Source: Ligula intestinalis (taxonomy: Eukaryota; Platyhelminthes; Cestoda; Diphyllobothriidea; Diphyllobothriidae). Taken from it: a stretch of 64,000 nucleotides of DNA. Below the pieces are notes generated by a model. The model did not search any database. It was not told the origin of the DNA and saw only the letters and a list, made by a program, of their open reading frames with translations. The stretch spans positions 9,740,345 through 9,804,344 of the forward strand of contig JAYGXS010000008.1 of assembly GCA_036362985.1 (NCBI GenBank), given 5' to 3'. How positions within the stretch are numbered: the stretch's first letter is position 1; every line of letters begins with the position of its first letter. Positions 33,768 through 45,109 of the stretch are shown piece by piece. The position numbers were made by a program, and so were the translations under genes.

Positions 33768-34535
33768 ACCTGCAGTGTAATGTAAGTAAATTACGGCAGT
33801 ACAGCAAGTTTTAAAAACAGCCAATGAAAAGGTTGCCAATTGGCGGATGTAATCCGGGGGTTTGCACACTGTTATCGTAACTGTTCATTGTGACAGTAGG
33901 TCAATTCGCGCGATTAAGCGTCCCGATAACGGGCACGAGACTTATATGTCCCCTGCAAGTCATTGGTGAGCATCGTACCGGCCTCGCATACGTGAACGCT
34001 CACCGGGTGTCTTACATATCAGTCTGGATGAAGTTTAGGATGCGCGCAAGCTCATATTCTCATCTCTGGTGATTGTTGCAAAGAAAGGATGCATGTGCGC
34101 TATTGATACAAGTATAGGATAATATCACTAGAATATACTATCCGCTGGTCTTAGTAAGCATGATTACTAAAAAAGCACTCTTAGCAGTGGTATTTTACCT
34201 CTAGCAGCAGTATCCTAGCCCAAACCTTTGTAAAATGAGACACAGCCTTTGGTGGACAGAGGTGAGAGGGCGGAAACCAAGGCAAGCTCTGCTGGGTTCA
34301 GCGTCCTAAACATATACTTACTCGGAATAGTTAAAACCCAGATTCAGGCTCTGTTGAGATCAATGGGGTATGGGCCCCAGCGTTAGCTTTAATCAGCGTC
34401 ACTTCTGACGTATGGTAACGTCAATGTTATTATCAGTACTAATGCACTTCTGTTGACACGGAAGCGATATGTGTCTAGTGCTGGCTTGAATCGGCGCCAA
34501 ATCTGACAAATAATACAGCCAGAAATAGTACCGTA

Positions 34536-35202
34536 AATAATGACTGAAGAGCTTTCGTAATGCAGTGTTTCCGAAGTCAGAAGTTATGTCGAAAGACAAT
34601 CAGATAACTCGCATAGCTGTGAATACTGTTGGCTTTTTCGTATTGCAGTGCTTCGTTTCCTGAATAGACGCACCCGAGGTCAGAATTGATGTCAAATGAC
34701 AGTCAGTCAAGAGAGAGTCAGGGTTACTGGGTGTTTCTACAGAAGGTCTTGCTAAGTCACTTATCTCATAAGCGATTGATGAAGCATTTCGTGAGCACTC
34801 CGCCGATTCTGGAGGACTGTCTTGTACGATTAGCACGCTCATGCTTGAATAACTGTAAATGCTGGCTGTGGAGCTCCTAGAATAACTGTAAATAATGCGT
34901 GAAGAGCTATCGTGATGCAGTTTTTCCGAGGTCAGCATCTATGTAGAAGGACAGACAAATAACTCGAATGAACACACCGAGTTACCCTGACTGTCTCTTG
35001 ACATATAAAGAATATTCGACTGACTGACGGACTGTCATTTGACATCACTTCTGACCTCGGATGCGACTATTCAGGTGACGAAACGTAGCACTGCAAAACG
35101 AAAAGGCCAACACTAGTAACAGTTATTCGAGTTATCTGACTGACTTCAACGTAACTTCTGACCTCGGAAACACTGCAATACGAAAGCACTTCAGCCATTA
35201 TT
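34536..35202. repeat. Foldback (long inverted repeat) element
   Basis: The left arm 34536-34726 and the reverse complement of 34984-35202 align along most of their length, sharing for example GCTTTCGTA-TGCAGTGTTTCCGA, GTCAGAAGTTA, AGATAACTCG and GTCAAATGACAGTC. The arms are about 190-220 nt with a spacer of about 260 nt. The spacer holds a third partial copy of the arm end at 34884-34975. It sits inside the repeat Y region. Confidence 0.8.
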
Positions 35203-35579
35203 GAAAAATACTATCATACAATCCAGTAAAAGGAGACCCATGGATAACAACGTGAACACCTCCTCCTACTTTTCCGTTTTCAATAAGTACACTACCCGTC
35301 AACACATGATTTACTTGAAATTGGCACAGTACGCTTTCGATTGAAGGTTTGTCACAGTTGCGGAAGCATACCGCTTGACCTTGACTACGGAAGATATGAA
35401 AGTTAAGAGGCCAGCCCACGCTCTTTGGCGTGACTTATTTTCTAGCAATATGTAGCAGCCTCCAGAAACTTTACCAAACCACGAAATATTGTAGCCTCAG
35501 TTGTAGTGCCAGTACTGCTACACTTTTTGTTGATATTGAGGTGATGTGTGCCCATTGTTGACTTTAATCGGCGTCACTT

Positions 35580-35995
35580 TTTATTAGGGCGGCCTAACAG
35601 CAGCCTTCGCAAGCAGTAGTTTGCAAACAATAGCCACGTCCACAATAGGCTATCAATCGGCCTATGCGTGAGCTAACACTTCGAGCTTGACAATCAATCG
35701 ATAATTTGAATTTCTAGCTACATTCACTCACTGAACCAACAGCCAATGGGACTGGCCACTACCTCAGGAGAGAAGCTTATTGGCTCAAGGAACATCGTTG
35801 ACATACGTTTATTTCCCTAAATTTGTTTTACATAGAATACTCAAAGGCTTCCGCTGCTGCACACCTCCTGTCGTGTTCTCTCTTTGGGGACTCACATGAG
35901 GCGTAGCTAGGCGGCGAATATTTTGGCCTGGGCCTCCGTAACAACAGCTGGCGACGCATTGCGCGGTAATATCTCGGCCCGGGCCTCCGTTATAA
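35580..35995 (+). mobile_element. Recombined gypsy-type LTR inserted in repeat Y
   Basis: Blocks match the putative LTR of the gypsy remnant at 52.9-53.3 kb on the minus strand: GCGGCCTAACA, GCAAGCAGTAG, CTATCAATCGGCCTA, TGTTCTCTCTTTGGGGACTC and TCTCGGCC with CCGTTATAAC. A primer-site-like TGGCGACGCA lies at 35949-35958, followed by a second LTR end. The direct repeat CACTT at 35575-35579 and 35996-36000 flanks it, and repeat Y resumes on the far side. No internal coding region remains. Confidence 0.65.
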
Positions 35996-36259
35996 CACTT
36001 GTGACATATAATAAAGCCGGAAATATTGCCAGTAATACCATTACTAATCGAACTACAATGCGAAACAGCTTTCGGTGGACAGAGGTGAGAGGGCGAAAAC
36101 CAATGGATTCAGAGCTGGATTCAGAGCCACAAATATGTACTTGCATGCGTTTCTTCAACTCACGTTCACACTCCTTGTTGAGTTCACGAGTGTATAAATT
36201 CCAGCGTGAAACGTGTTTCACCGACCTGCCCTTCCACGTCCGGTACAACAACTGGGTCC

Positions 36260-37810
36260 ACTTCCTTTACCAACGCATTTAAGCAGACAAAATAGGCTTA
36301 TTTTCACGTAGGCTGCACAACTACGCTCTCTCCTCCACGAACTTCCAGAGGAAAACCACTAGACACGCGTTAAACAGCTTCACCAAACTTAAACGGCTAT
36401 TCAGAACGTAGACCTGGACCATGGGGATTTATTCCTCTTGAAAAGTCTTCAGCCAAAGATTTAGCCGTCATCGCTCTGCGCTAGAATTCGCTGCAACATC
36501 AAGCCGAATCAGGCGCTCCGGAGACGAGGTGGCAACAAACTTTTGCGTTGACGGTAGACAACGACACCTGGGCGGGACGAGAGAGCTCACTTATTACTGG
36601 TAGAGCATACGTTTGGCTTACCTTCAGTAACGGGGTTTCTATGGTCGGAACTGAAATAAGCAACTGCCTACATTAACCATACAGCTGTCATGGCCTTACT
36701 GATACACTAGATACTAGCATAGCATGTGACTGGTTAAGCTACGTTAGCTTATACACCGTGCTTAGTCTGTTCCTGGCTGCTTTCCAAAGACCATCAGTAT
36801 TACGTTGTATTCTCTGTCCATAAACCAGCAAATTGATTTTAGATACTGGCACCAGGGAGGCTTCCTTAGGCATCGTGTTCACAGACGACGAGGTGCAAGA
36901 CGGAGTTGGGATTAAACATAAAATGTGTCCTACCACAGATCCGATCGCGTGAAAAGAAGACAGACTTCATTAGTCCTGGACAGATGAATATAATATTGAA
37001 TGTGTTTTGTTCTTCTTCTTTTTCTTCATTTAAACTGGCTCTAGCAATTAGTATATATGTCAAGAAAACTGCCGGTTCCTATCATACCAACAGTGCTACC
37101 TATGCTTAATGGAGATAGGCGTAGGAATGAGAGGTTTACCAATCTCATCCATTTTTGCGCATTTGTACCTCACAGCATACGTATATATTCAGAGAGTACG
37201 CTAAATGCAAGTATAAGGCTATTCTTTCGGCAAGGTTGCCGGCTCCTAACTAGCTGCCATTCCTACTGGTTAGGTTTCGTGTTTCCTTGACCGTGACTAT
37301 TCAGATGCCTGATCACGTTTTTGCAAAGGGAGCAGTTTGGGTGCCTATAGTCAGGATATATCCTTTACTGAAGCATTAATTCTTCCTATGTTCCTTTCAC
37401 ATTAACAAAATTCCCGGTTTGTTCCCTCGTGTTAATGGTGGTCAGCTGTATAAAACTTTCATAATCATCTAGCTCCCGGAAATGTGTTTGCGTTCGCATT
37501 TGGGATCACTTCGGCTCAATTGGTTTACCTTTTTCATTTTCTACACCACCTTCTCCTGTACAAGACAATGGTCATTCAACCACGGTCAGCTTAAATGTCT
37601 TCTGAGTGTCAAGTGTATTTTATAAGTTATAATTGATTGTTTCGTGTAGTTAAGCCTCATGTACCTCCGGAGACTTTAAATTTGTACTTTACCCTCCAAA
37701 ATCGTGCATTCTCCTAGAATTTGTAAAACACATATGTTTGCTAAGAAAATAGACTGAATATTTAATGTTTGGACGATTCTATCGGTAGTCATGATAAACG
37801 ACTTTAGCAA
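36260..37810 (+). pseudogene. Duplicate of the copy C upstream flank (5' shell of a lost gene)
   Basis: About 1.55 kb aligns along its length with 43590-45062, the region just upstream of copy C. Shared blocks include TTAAACAGCTTCACCAA, CCATCAG-ATT, TTGGCACCAGGGAG-like sequence, TTAGTCCTGGACA, GTCATTCAACCACGGTCAGC and TCTCCTAGAATTTGTAAAAC. It ends about 50 bp before where exon 1 would lie, and repeat Y begins there. I read it as the promoter side of a deleted aminopeptidase gene; the relic at 42588-42850 would be its other end. Confidence 0.6.
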
Positions 37811-38799
37811 CACATGATTCTGTTGAAAATGGTTAATTTTGCTATCGACTGACGGTCTGTAAGAGTTGCGGAGGTACAATCCTTGAACTTGGCTTCGGAA
37901 AATAGTAAATTTTACCGACCAGACCACGCTCTTTGACATCACATATTTCCTAGCAATATGCAGTAGATTTCAGAGAGTTAAAGAAACTACAAAAAATGGG
38001 AGCGTGAGTGTTAGTATCGGTAGTACTACATTTCTTGTGGAGACTGAGGGTGTATATGCCCAGCGCTGACTTTAATCAATGTCAATTCTGGCAAATAGTA
38101 TAGCCAAAAAAAGTACCAGCAATACAATCACACAGCTAAGTAAAATTAGACACAGCTTCTGATGGACAGCGGTGAGAGGGCGAGAACCAAGGCAACCTCT
38201 GTTGGCCTCATGGTGCCAAATATGTACTTACTCGAAATACTTTAAACCCTGCTTCACATTCTTTGTTGAGATTAAGGGGGTATGAACCCCAGCGTTGGTT
38301 TTAATCAGCGTCTTATCTGACAAATCATACAGCCAGAAATCGTACCAGGAATGCTATCACTCAGCTTAATAAAAAAAAAACCATCGATACCAGCGCCCAG
38401 ACCTCCTCCAACTCTTCCATATTCAGTAAATACACTACCCGCAATCTTTATTGCGGTAATACACGCCGTCGACGCATGATTTACTTGAAATTTGCACAGT
38501 TCGCTTTCGATTGACTGTTTGTCAGAGTTGCAGAAGTGCTCAACTTGACCTTGGCTAGAAAACATACTAAATTTAACCGGCCAGTTCATGTTCTATGCCA
38601 TCACCTGTTTTTTAGCACTATGCAATAGCTTTCAGCGATTTTACCAATCTAGTAGCGTTAGTGTTTGTACTGGTACTACAGTCGATTCTCTATCTACTGA
38701 AATGTCACCAGGAATTCTGAAATGTGTTTTCAATTCAAACATATTATTTACGTATGGTTGTAATAATGAGGATCTTACAGCCTTATCTCAATATATTTT

Positions 38800-39570
38800 G
38801 GTCACGTCAGGATGCCGGCTATTTAACGAGCCTATCGTTGATCGCTAATAAAATGTGTGTACTGTAAACAGTGGCTACTTATGTAATATGCATATCACAA
38901 TTGATTTTGACTGCCCTTATAAATTCAAATATATTTTATGGAAAACGCACGAAAAAAATGCTTCTTGCACTCGATGGTGGAAAATTGCGCTTTCTTTCAA
39001 TTTTATACTTAAAAATGGGGTATCTATCGATTTAAACAAAGTTTTTAAGTATGAACCTTTTTACGATTGTAAGGCGTTCATTCATTGTACACCACATCCG
39101 TCAATTCATTAATGCTGACTATAATGCATACAATATGTTCCACACCTGTTCCACATCTGTGGCAATATTTTATGAGGACCACGTAATATCTTCTTCAAAT
39201 TTTAGGCGAAAAAGTACTTTTCCTCAAAAAAGATGTACACAGCGCGCAGTCTGTAAGCCTTGAATGGGAGTGTAGCAGTCAGCGGGTTTAAAAATTGTTC
39301 GGCAATTTCGTAAAATTTTCAAAACCGATAACTACTCCTTTTTTAGCATAAAATTTAAAGAAGGTGCAATTTGCTACCAAGCAAGTGCAAGAAATATTTT
39401 TGTTTATGTTTTCCACGAAATATATTTGAATTTGTAAAGGCAGTAAAAATCAATTATGAAAATGCATACTATTTAAGTAGCCAACGTTTACCGAATAAAC
39501 TTTTATTAGCAGTCCGAAATAAGCTCGTTAGCGAGCCGGCATACTCACGTGGACAAATTATGTTGAAATG
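38800..39570. mobile_element. Inverted-repeat element V (MITE-like)
   Basis: The left arm 38800-39000 and the reverse complement of 39365-39570 share ATGCCGGCT, ACGAGC, GCTAATAAAA, GGCTACTTA, TGCAT, TAATTGATTTT, AAATTCAAATATAT and TTCTTGCACT. The ends read CACGT-like. A related copy lacking the right arm is at 17865-18195 in the A/B spacer. It is AT-rich with no coding frame and has inserted within the repeat Y region. Confidence 0.65.
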
Positions 39571-40484
39571 AGGCTACACGATCGTCATTACTACAACCAC
39601 ACGTAATTAATATGTTTGAATCGAACACGCAAAACGGAATTCCGGGTGACATTTCATGAGATAAGCAATCTACTGTATTACACTTTTTGTAGAGATTGAG
39701 GCCATATGTGCACAGTGCTCACTTTAATCAGCGTCGCTTCTGACTACTAATAATACAACCAGAAATAGTACCAGCAATACTAACACCCGGCTTAGTTAAA
39801 TGAGACCCACAGATACTAACGCCAACATCACCTTCTACTCCTCCGTTTTTACTTAGTACATTACCCGAAATCTGAACTGCGGTAACGCACTCCGTCAACA
39901 CATAATTCAGTCGAAATTGGCGCAGTTCGCTTTCGATGGATTTTTTGTCAGGGCTGCTGATGTGCTTTACTTGACCTTAGCTAGGTAACCTACTTAATGT
40001 AACTCTCTAGATCACCACTTGTTTTTTAGCAATATGCAATGGCCTTCCGTAATTTTACCAACTTATGACAAATAATACCGTCAGTGTAAGTACCGGTACT
40101 ACTACACTTTTTGTTGAGATTAAAGCGATATGTGCCCAATGCTGACTTTAATAAGCGTAACTTCTGACTGTTAATAATACAGTCAGGTTCTGGTAGACCG
40201 AGGTGAAAGGGCGGAAGCAAAAGGCAAGCTGTGCTGGGCTCAGGGCACCAAAATTGAATATCTCAAACCGATTCACACTCCTTGTTGAGTTCAAAAGGGT
40301 ATAAGCCCCAGCGTTGGCTTTATTCAGCGTCATCTCTGACAAATGTTGTCTCCAGGGTTGTTGTCAGTACTTATAGACTTCTTGTTGAATTTGGGGGGAT
40401 ATGTGCCCAGTGCTGACTTCAATCAATGCCAGTTCTTACAAATAATACAGCCAAAAATATTACCAGCAATACTGTTATTTCCAA

Positions 40485-41265
40485 TTCAGAAATTAAACGC
40501 GTCCATTTCCAGTGACTTCCTGCTGGACCAACTCCAATTGTTTCCCTCTAACGAAGGGCTGTTCTTTCGTCCTCTAAGCTGCGTGTCTGACCGCCCTTCT
40601 TCCAAGAATTCTCTTGCTGTTGGCCTTTTTTTGTTTCCAGTCAAACGGACACTGGTGTTAAAGCTAGTCCCCCAACCATTTATCATGTAAGTGGTATTTG
40701 AATATTGTCGCCAACCCCCCCCCGTTCGGCTCTCTTACCTTTTAATCGCCTTTTCCCACAATGCTTCCGCCAGCCCCCATACATCAAGAGACAACTATTT
40801 CCAGGGCTTCTTGCTATCGCACCTTCCCCCTCCCCCTCTGGTTCGATTACAGCTGTCACCACCGCTGACCTCAATCGCTTGCAATTCCTCCCCCTTGCCG
40901 GCACAGTATTGCCTCTGTTCAAGTTACCCTCCTCCCTTCGTGCTGGTATTTTAGACTGATCCCGAAGCCATAGGAATGGCCTCCTGAAATCATATGAAAG
41001 CAGAGCCACGCCCCTCTCCCACTAGCACACACAAGTGTTCCCAAGAGTTGTTTTGCCCTGCGGGGTTTTACTGTTGAACTTGTGCTGTTCCCTTGTATAG
41101 AGTCAGGTGATGTGACCGAATCCCTTCGCTCTTGACTTGGTGCATCCATTTTTGAGGTTTGTTTTATAATCATCCTTTATAGTTGCTTACTAGTACACCA
41201 CTGCCTTGATAATCGTTGGTTTGGGCGTACGCGTGACTGCTGCATACAGTCGGAGAAGTCAAGGA
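40485..41265. other. Stretch between repeat Y copies with no recognised gene
   Basis: Open frames of 85-115 codons occur on both strands, but none shows a family motif. A short block near 40985-41060 is the reverse complement of 18453-18520, so part of this is dispersed repeat. I see nothing else here. Confidence 0.4.
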
Positions 41266-41399
41266 GACGAAACAAATACTATCACTTAACTTAGCAAAAT
41301 CAGACCCATCCATACCAACGCCAACACCTCCTCCGACTCCTCCGTTTTTTAGTAATTGCACTACCACAATCTGTATTGTGAGTATACACTCCGCCACAC

Positions 41400-41815
41400 A
41401 CACAGTGCTGCCTAGCAGCCACTTGGAACCCAAGAACAGCCGCTGACGCATGGCGCCTTTGGCCTGCAAGGCCTTCGCGCCCACAGCCGCTTGGGGTCAG
41501 GCCTCGCCGTGCCCGTGCGTCCACGCCAGCTTTCGTCTATCACAAGGTGAAGCCACGACCGCTAGTCTAGATATAATCCGCGAGATTGGCTGCCGTAACA
41601 AAGCATTCGCCGGTGATTCCTGACTCCCTCGTCACTCCGGAATTTACGCCATCATACCTGGACTGCAGTCATCCGAGAGTCAACACACTTTCTATCCATT
41701 CTCCTATCTCCTATTCCTAACACGATGGCCTTCCTACCGTCTTCTCGCTTCTCATCTAAGGAACCATGGTCTGAAGATCACAGTTTCTAGGGTTTAAATT
41801 TCTTAAACCTCTGCG
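41400..41815. mobile_element. Element W insertion inside a repeat Y copy
   Basis: Repeat Y stops at ACACTCCG (about 41393) and resumes at ATGATTCAGTTGAAAG (about 41819), so about 420 bp is inserted. Its right end, with GGTCTGAAG, TTGCTAGGGTTTA-like and CCTCTGCGATA, recurs at 62880-62940 in intron 14 of copy C. The left half is GC-richer than its surroundings. No coding frame was recognised. Confidence 0.5.
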
Positions 41816-42587
41816 ATATATGATTCAGTTGAAAGTGGCACAGATCGCTATCCGTTGCCTGTCTGTCAGAGATACGGAAGCGCACTCCTTGACCATGGCT
41901 ATGGAAAATAGTAAATTTGGCCGGCCAGCCCACGCCCTTTGGCCTCATTGATTTTCTAGTAATATGCAATAGCTTTCTGTGATTTGAGTAAATCACGAAA
42001 AATGTTACCCTCAGTGCTGGTACCCGAACTACTACAACTTATGTTGAGATTGAGGCGATATTTGCCGAGTACTCAGCGTCACTTGTGACAGATAATGCAG
42101 CCGGAAATATGACCGGCAATACTATCACACAGCTTAGAAAAATGGGACTCAGCTTTTGGTTAGCAGGAGTGAGAGGATGAAAACCAAAGCAAGCTCTGCT
42201 AGCCTCAGATTCTTAAACCCCCGACGTAGCACACCTAATCAATACCATCACTCAGCTTAGTAAAATGAGACCCGTCGATGCCAAATCCAACACATGGTTC
42301 AGTTGAAGGTGGCACAGTTAGCTATTAATTGACTGTGTGTCAGAATTGCGGAGGCGCACTCCTTAACCATGGCTCCAGAAAATACTAAATTTAGCCGGCC
42401 AGCCCACGCTCGTTGGCATCAGTTACTTTCTAATAATAGCATTCAGTGATTTACCGAAAAACAGCGAAATGATGGCGACTGTGTCAGTACCAGAACTACT
42501 TCAGTTCTTGTTGAGACTGAGGCGAAAATCGCTTAGCGTGACTAAACGTTAGTTACTGCGCTCCCCTGTTCACTTGTAATAACGAGG

Positions 42588-42850
42588 TAGCAGCCATTGA
42601 TCTGCTCTGGTGTTGTTTCGGTATTCTCTACCTCACCCGTGCGCTTTTATAAACTTTTCTACTGTTTTGCTGTATATTTTCAATTTTTCATCATAGAAAA
42701 TAGTAACTGTAATAATAAAGTATAAGTAATTTACAGTAGTACAGCAAATGCTAAAACCAGGGCATAAAATTTGGTGGTGAGAAGGGTTGAGGTCTAAATC
42801 AACGCATGGAAACACTCGATTTTGGGAGACTTGTGGCTCACATGGTTGAA
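42588..42850 (+). pseudogene. Decayed 3' end of an aminopeptidase copy (3' shell of a lost gene)
   Basis: Starting at a TAG, the sequence follows the 3' UTR of copies B and C: AGCCATTGAT, a diverged TCTCTACCTC, ACTTTTCTACTG, then an AATAAA-containing stretch, TACAGTAGTACAGCAA and GGTGGTGA. Homology to the flank of copy C continues through TAAATCAACG (also at 63942), which copy B lacks. No exon is left upstream; repeat Y ends about 40 bp before it. Confidence 0.65.
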
Positions 42851-43214
42851 AAATATCCAGACATGTAGCACCACAACTAAAGCCCAGGTTCGGCAGGGCT
42901 CTATCGCTGCAAACTAAGTCATCCTGGCCCTTCCCCAAATCTTCTTTTTTTATTCACTTTATCGAAGATTGGTCGATGGGTGTGTTAGTATTGCGTATGC
43001 AATGGCAGGTGTACGGTTAAATGTTAAATGCAGTTACTCCGCAAGACAGCAGTGTATTTGAAAATAATATTATGTGCATTACAAGAAGAGAGTTTCCAAG
43101 CACGCCCTTTATCCCGTCACACAAGCGACACCAGCTGCCCTTTAGGTTGATATTCAAAGTCTTTAGGGTAGAGGGGTCTGGCAGGTTTTTTCTTATTCGA
43201 ACCAATTGTGAAAA

Positions 43215-43295
43215 GCTCGGGCGAATTCGAACTCACGCTTGCAAGGATAGGGGCTTTAGCAGAGATAGCGCTCTAGCCAACAGAGCATGGGATGC
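43215..43295 (-). repeat. tRNA-derived SINE-like head
   Basis: On the minus strand it has an A-box-like GTTGGCTAGAGCG and a B-box-like GTGAGTTCGAATTC with Pol III spacing, similar in layout to a tRNA-Ala/Ile type. The arms do not fold into a sound cloverleaf. Probably a retroposon head or pseudo-tRNA in the spacer before copy C. Confidence 0.45.
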
Positions 43296-43589
43296 ACGAA
43301 GTTTTTTGAGTGGTTGACTAGTAAGTGCTGATATGTATGAGACATCAGACGGTTGAAGCATTTCCAGCCGTCTTTGAAAGCAATTTTGCCGGCAGTGACC
43401 GTTCTTTTACTAACCGAATTGTGGGCTTCCATGTGAGGCTATTACCATACTCAAACACCACTCTCTTCAGGGACATGTCGTACACACCCATCAAAAGCTC
43501 CCGCAGTTCTTTTCGGCCCGGTTATACATCTGACGTGTATGCATTGCTTCACGACTGTCCTCTCACGGCCGTTACGCTAACTGGATCCG

Positions 43590-45062
43590 ATTCCTACAGC
43601 AACGCATTTAGGCATACAACATATGCTTTTTTTAATCCAGGCTGCAGAAGAAAGCGCTCTCTTTCACGGACAACCCGATAAAAAACACCAGGCACACGTT
43701 AAACAGCTTCACCAAGCTTAAACATTTGTGTTGACGGTAACCAACGACACCGAAGTGCAAAGAGAGGTCAATAATTACCGGTAGAGTAAAGGTCGGGCTA
43801 TCTTTCAGTAACAGGTGTTTGTATAGTCGGAACTGAAGATAGCAAGTCCGTACATGTTTTCTACATGTACAATATAGCCGCTATTGGTTTACTGATACAG
43901 TAGATGTTACTACAGCATGCGACTGGTTAAGCTAAGTTACCTTATACACTGTACTTGGCCTGTTTCTGGCTGTTTTCCAAAGACCATCAGAATTATGTTG
44001 TATTCTCCGTCCCTCTACCAGCAAATTGGTTTAAGATATTGGCACCAGGGAGACTTCTCTAGGTGTTGTGTTCACAGAGACGAAGTGCAAGACGAAGTTG
44101 GGATTCGACATAAACTGTGGCCTACCGTAGATCCCGATCAGGTGAGAATAAGACAGACTTAATTAGTCCTGGACATGTGAGTTTCTTGGAGGTCTAGCAC
44201 CCTAAGGCAGAAAGTGTCTTCCTGGTGCTAGCAAATAAAAATTCTAACTATGGTTTATGTCTTTTTCTTCTTCTTTTGAACTGGCTCTAGAAATTAGCAT
44301 GCATGTTAGGAAAAATGCCGGTTCCTATTAGGTCAATAGTGCTTCCCATGCTTAACGGACTTTGGCGCAGAAATTAGAGGTTTACCAATCTTATCCATAT
44401 CCACCCGTTTGCACTTCATGGAATACGTATATATATATACAGAGCACGCTACGGGCAAGTATAAAGCTATTCCTTTGTCAAAGGTGCTGGCACTTAATTA
44501 GCTGCCATTCTTGCTGGTTCAGTTTCGTGCTTCCTTGACCGTGACTATTCAAATACCTGATGAATCTTTCCAAACGGAGCCGTTCGGCTGAATATGGTCA
44601 GGGTATACCCTATGCTGTAGCATTACATCTTACCATGTTCCATTCACATAAAAGAGCTTCCCTGTTTGTTATCTCGTGTTAATATAAGCCAGCTGTATAA
44701 AACTTTCGTAATCATATAGCACCAGAAATATGTTTACGTTAGCCTTTGGAATTATTTCAGCTCTATGGTTGTATCTTTTTCATTTTCTACACCCTCCACT
44801 CCTGTAAAAGCCAATGGTCATTCAACCACGGTCAGCTTAAATGACTTCTAAGTGAAAAAATTATTTTTTAAGTCATAATTTATTGTTTCCTGTAGTTAAG
44901 CCTCAAATTTTTCCAAGTACCTCCAGAGTATTCAAAATTGTATTTTACCCTCCGCGGTCGCGAATTCTCCTAGAATTTGTAAAACACATAAGCATTCTAA
45001 GAAAACAGACTGGATATTTTTTGGGGTGATTATTTTGGTAGTAATGATTAACGACCTCGGAA
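43590..45062 (+). promoter_or_regulatory. Upstream flank of copy C, duplicated at 36.3-37.8 kb
   Basis: This 1.5-kb region precedes exon 1 of copy C and matches 36260-37810 over its length. Its last 250 bp also shares blocks with the flank of copy B. Conservation across three flanks suggests it holds the promoter. The open frame at 43325-43681 lies at its edge and is not shared with the other flank, so I do not call it a gene. Confidence 0.5.
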
Positions 45063-45109
45063 AGGCGAATAATATTTTCTCTGGAGTACAGGCAGACCGA
45101 CTACTTTAA

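Larger units (their letters stand above)
34210..42550 (+). repeat. Array of about nine copies of repeat Y, interrupted by other elements
   Basis: A roughly 500-bp unit recurs. Landmarks in order are CAGCGTCACTTCTGAC, AATAATACAGCCAGAAATA, AGCTTAGTAAAATGAGAC, CCAACACCTCCTCC, GGCACAGTTCGCTTTCGATT, GGCCAGCCCACGC and ACTTTTTGTTGAGATTGAG. Copies or parts lie near 34210-34450, 35203-35579 plus 36001-36180, 37815-38330, 38330-38720, 39690-40100, 40080-40480, 41270-41400 plus 41816-42120, 42120-42230 and 42240-42545. Some carry a variant block (GGTGAGAGGGCGGAAACCAAGGCAAG). All are in the same orientation. No unit has a conserved open frame, so this looks like a complex satellite or clustered non-autonomous element. 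Confidence 0.8.

Noticed and set aside
34210..42550. CRISPR-like array, considered because of regular repeats
   Set aside because: Units are about 500 bp, imperfect and lie in a eukaryotic gene region; no short repeats with unique spacers are present.
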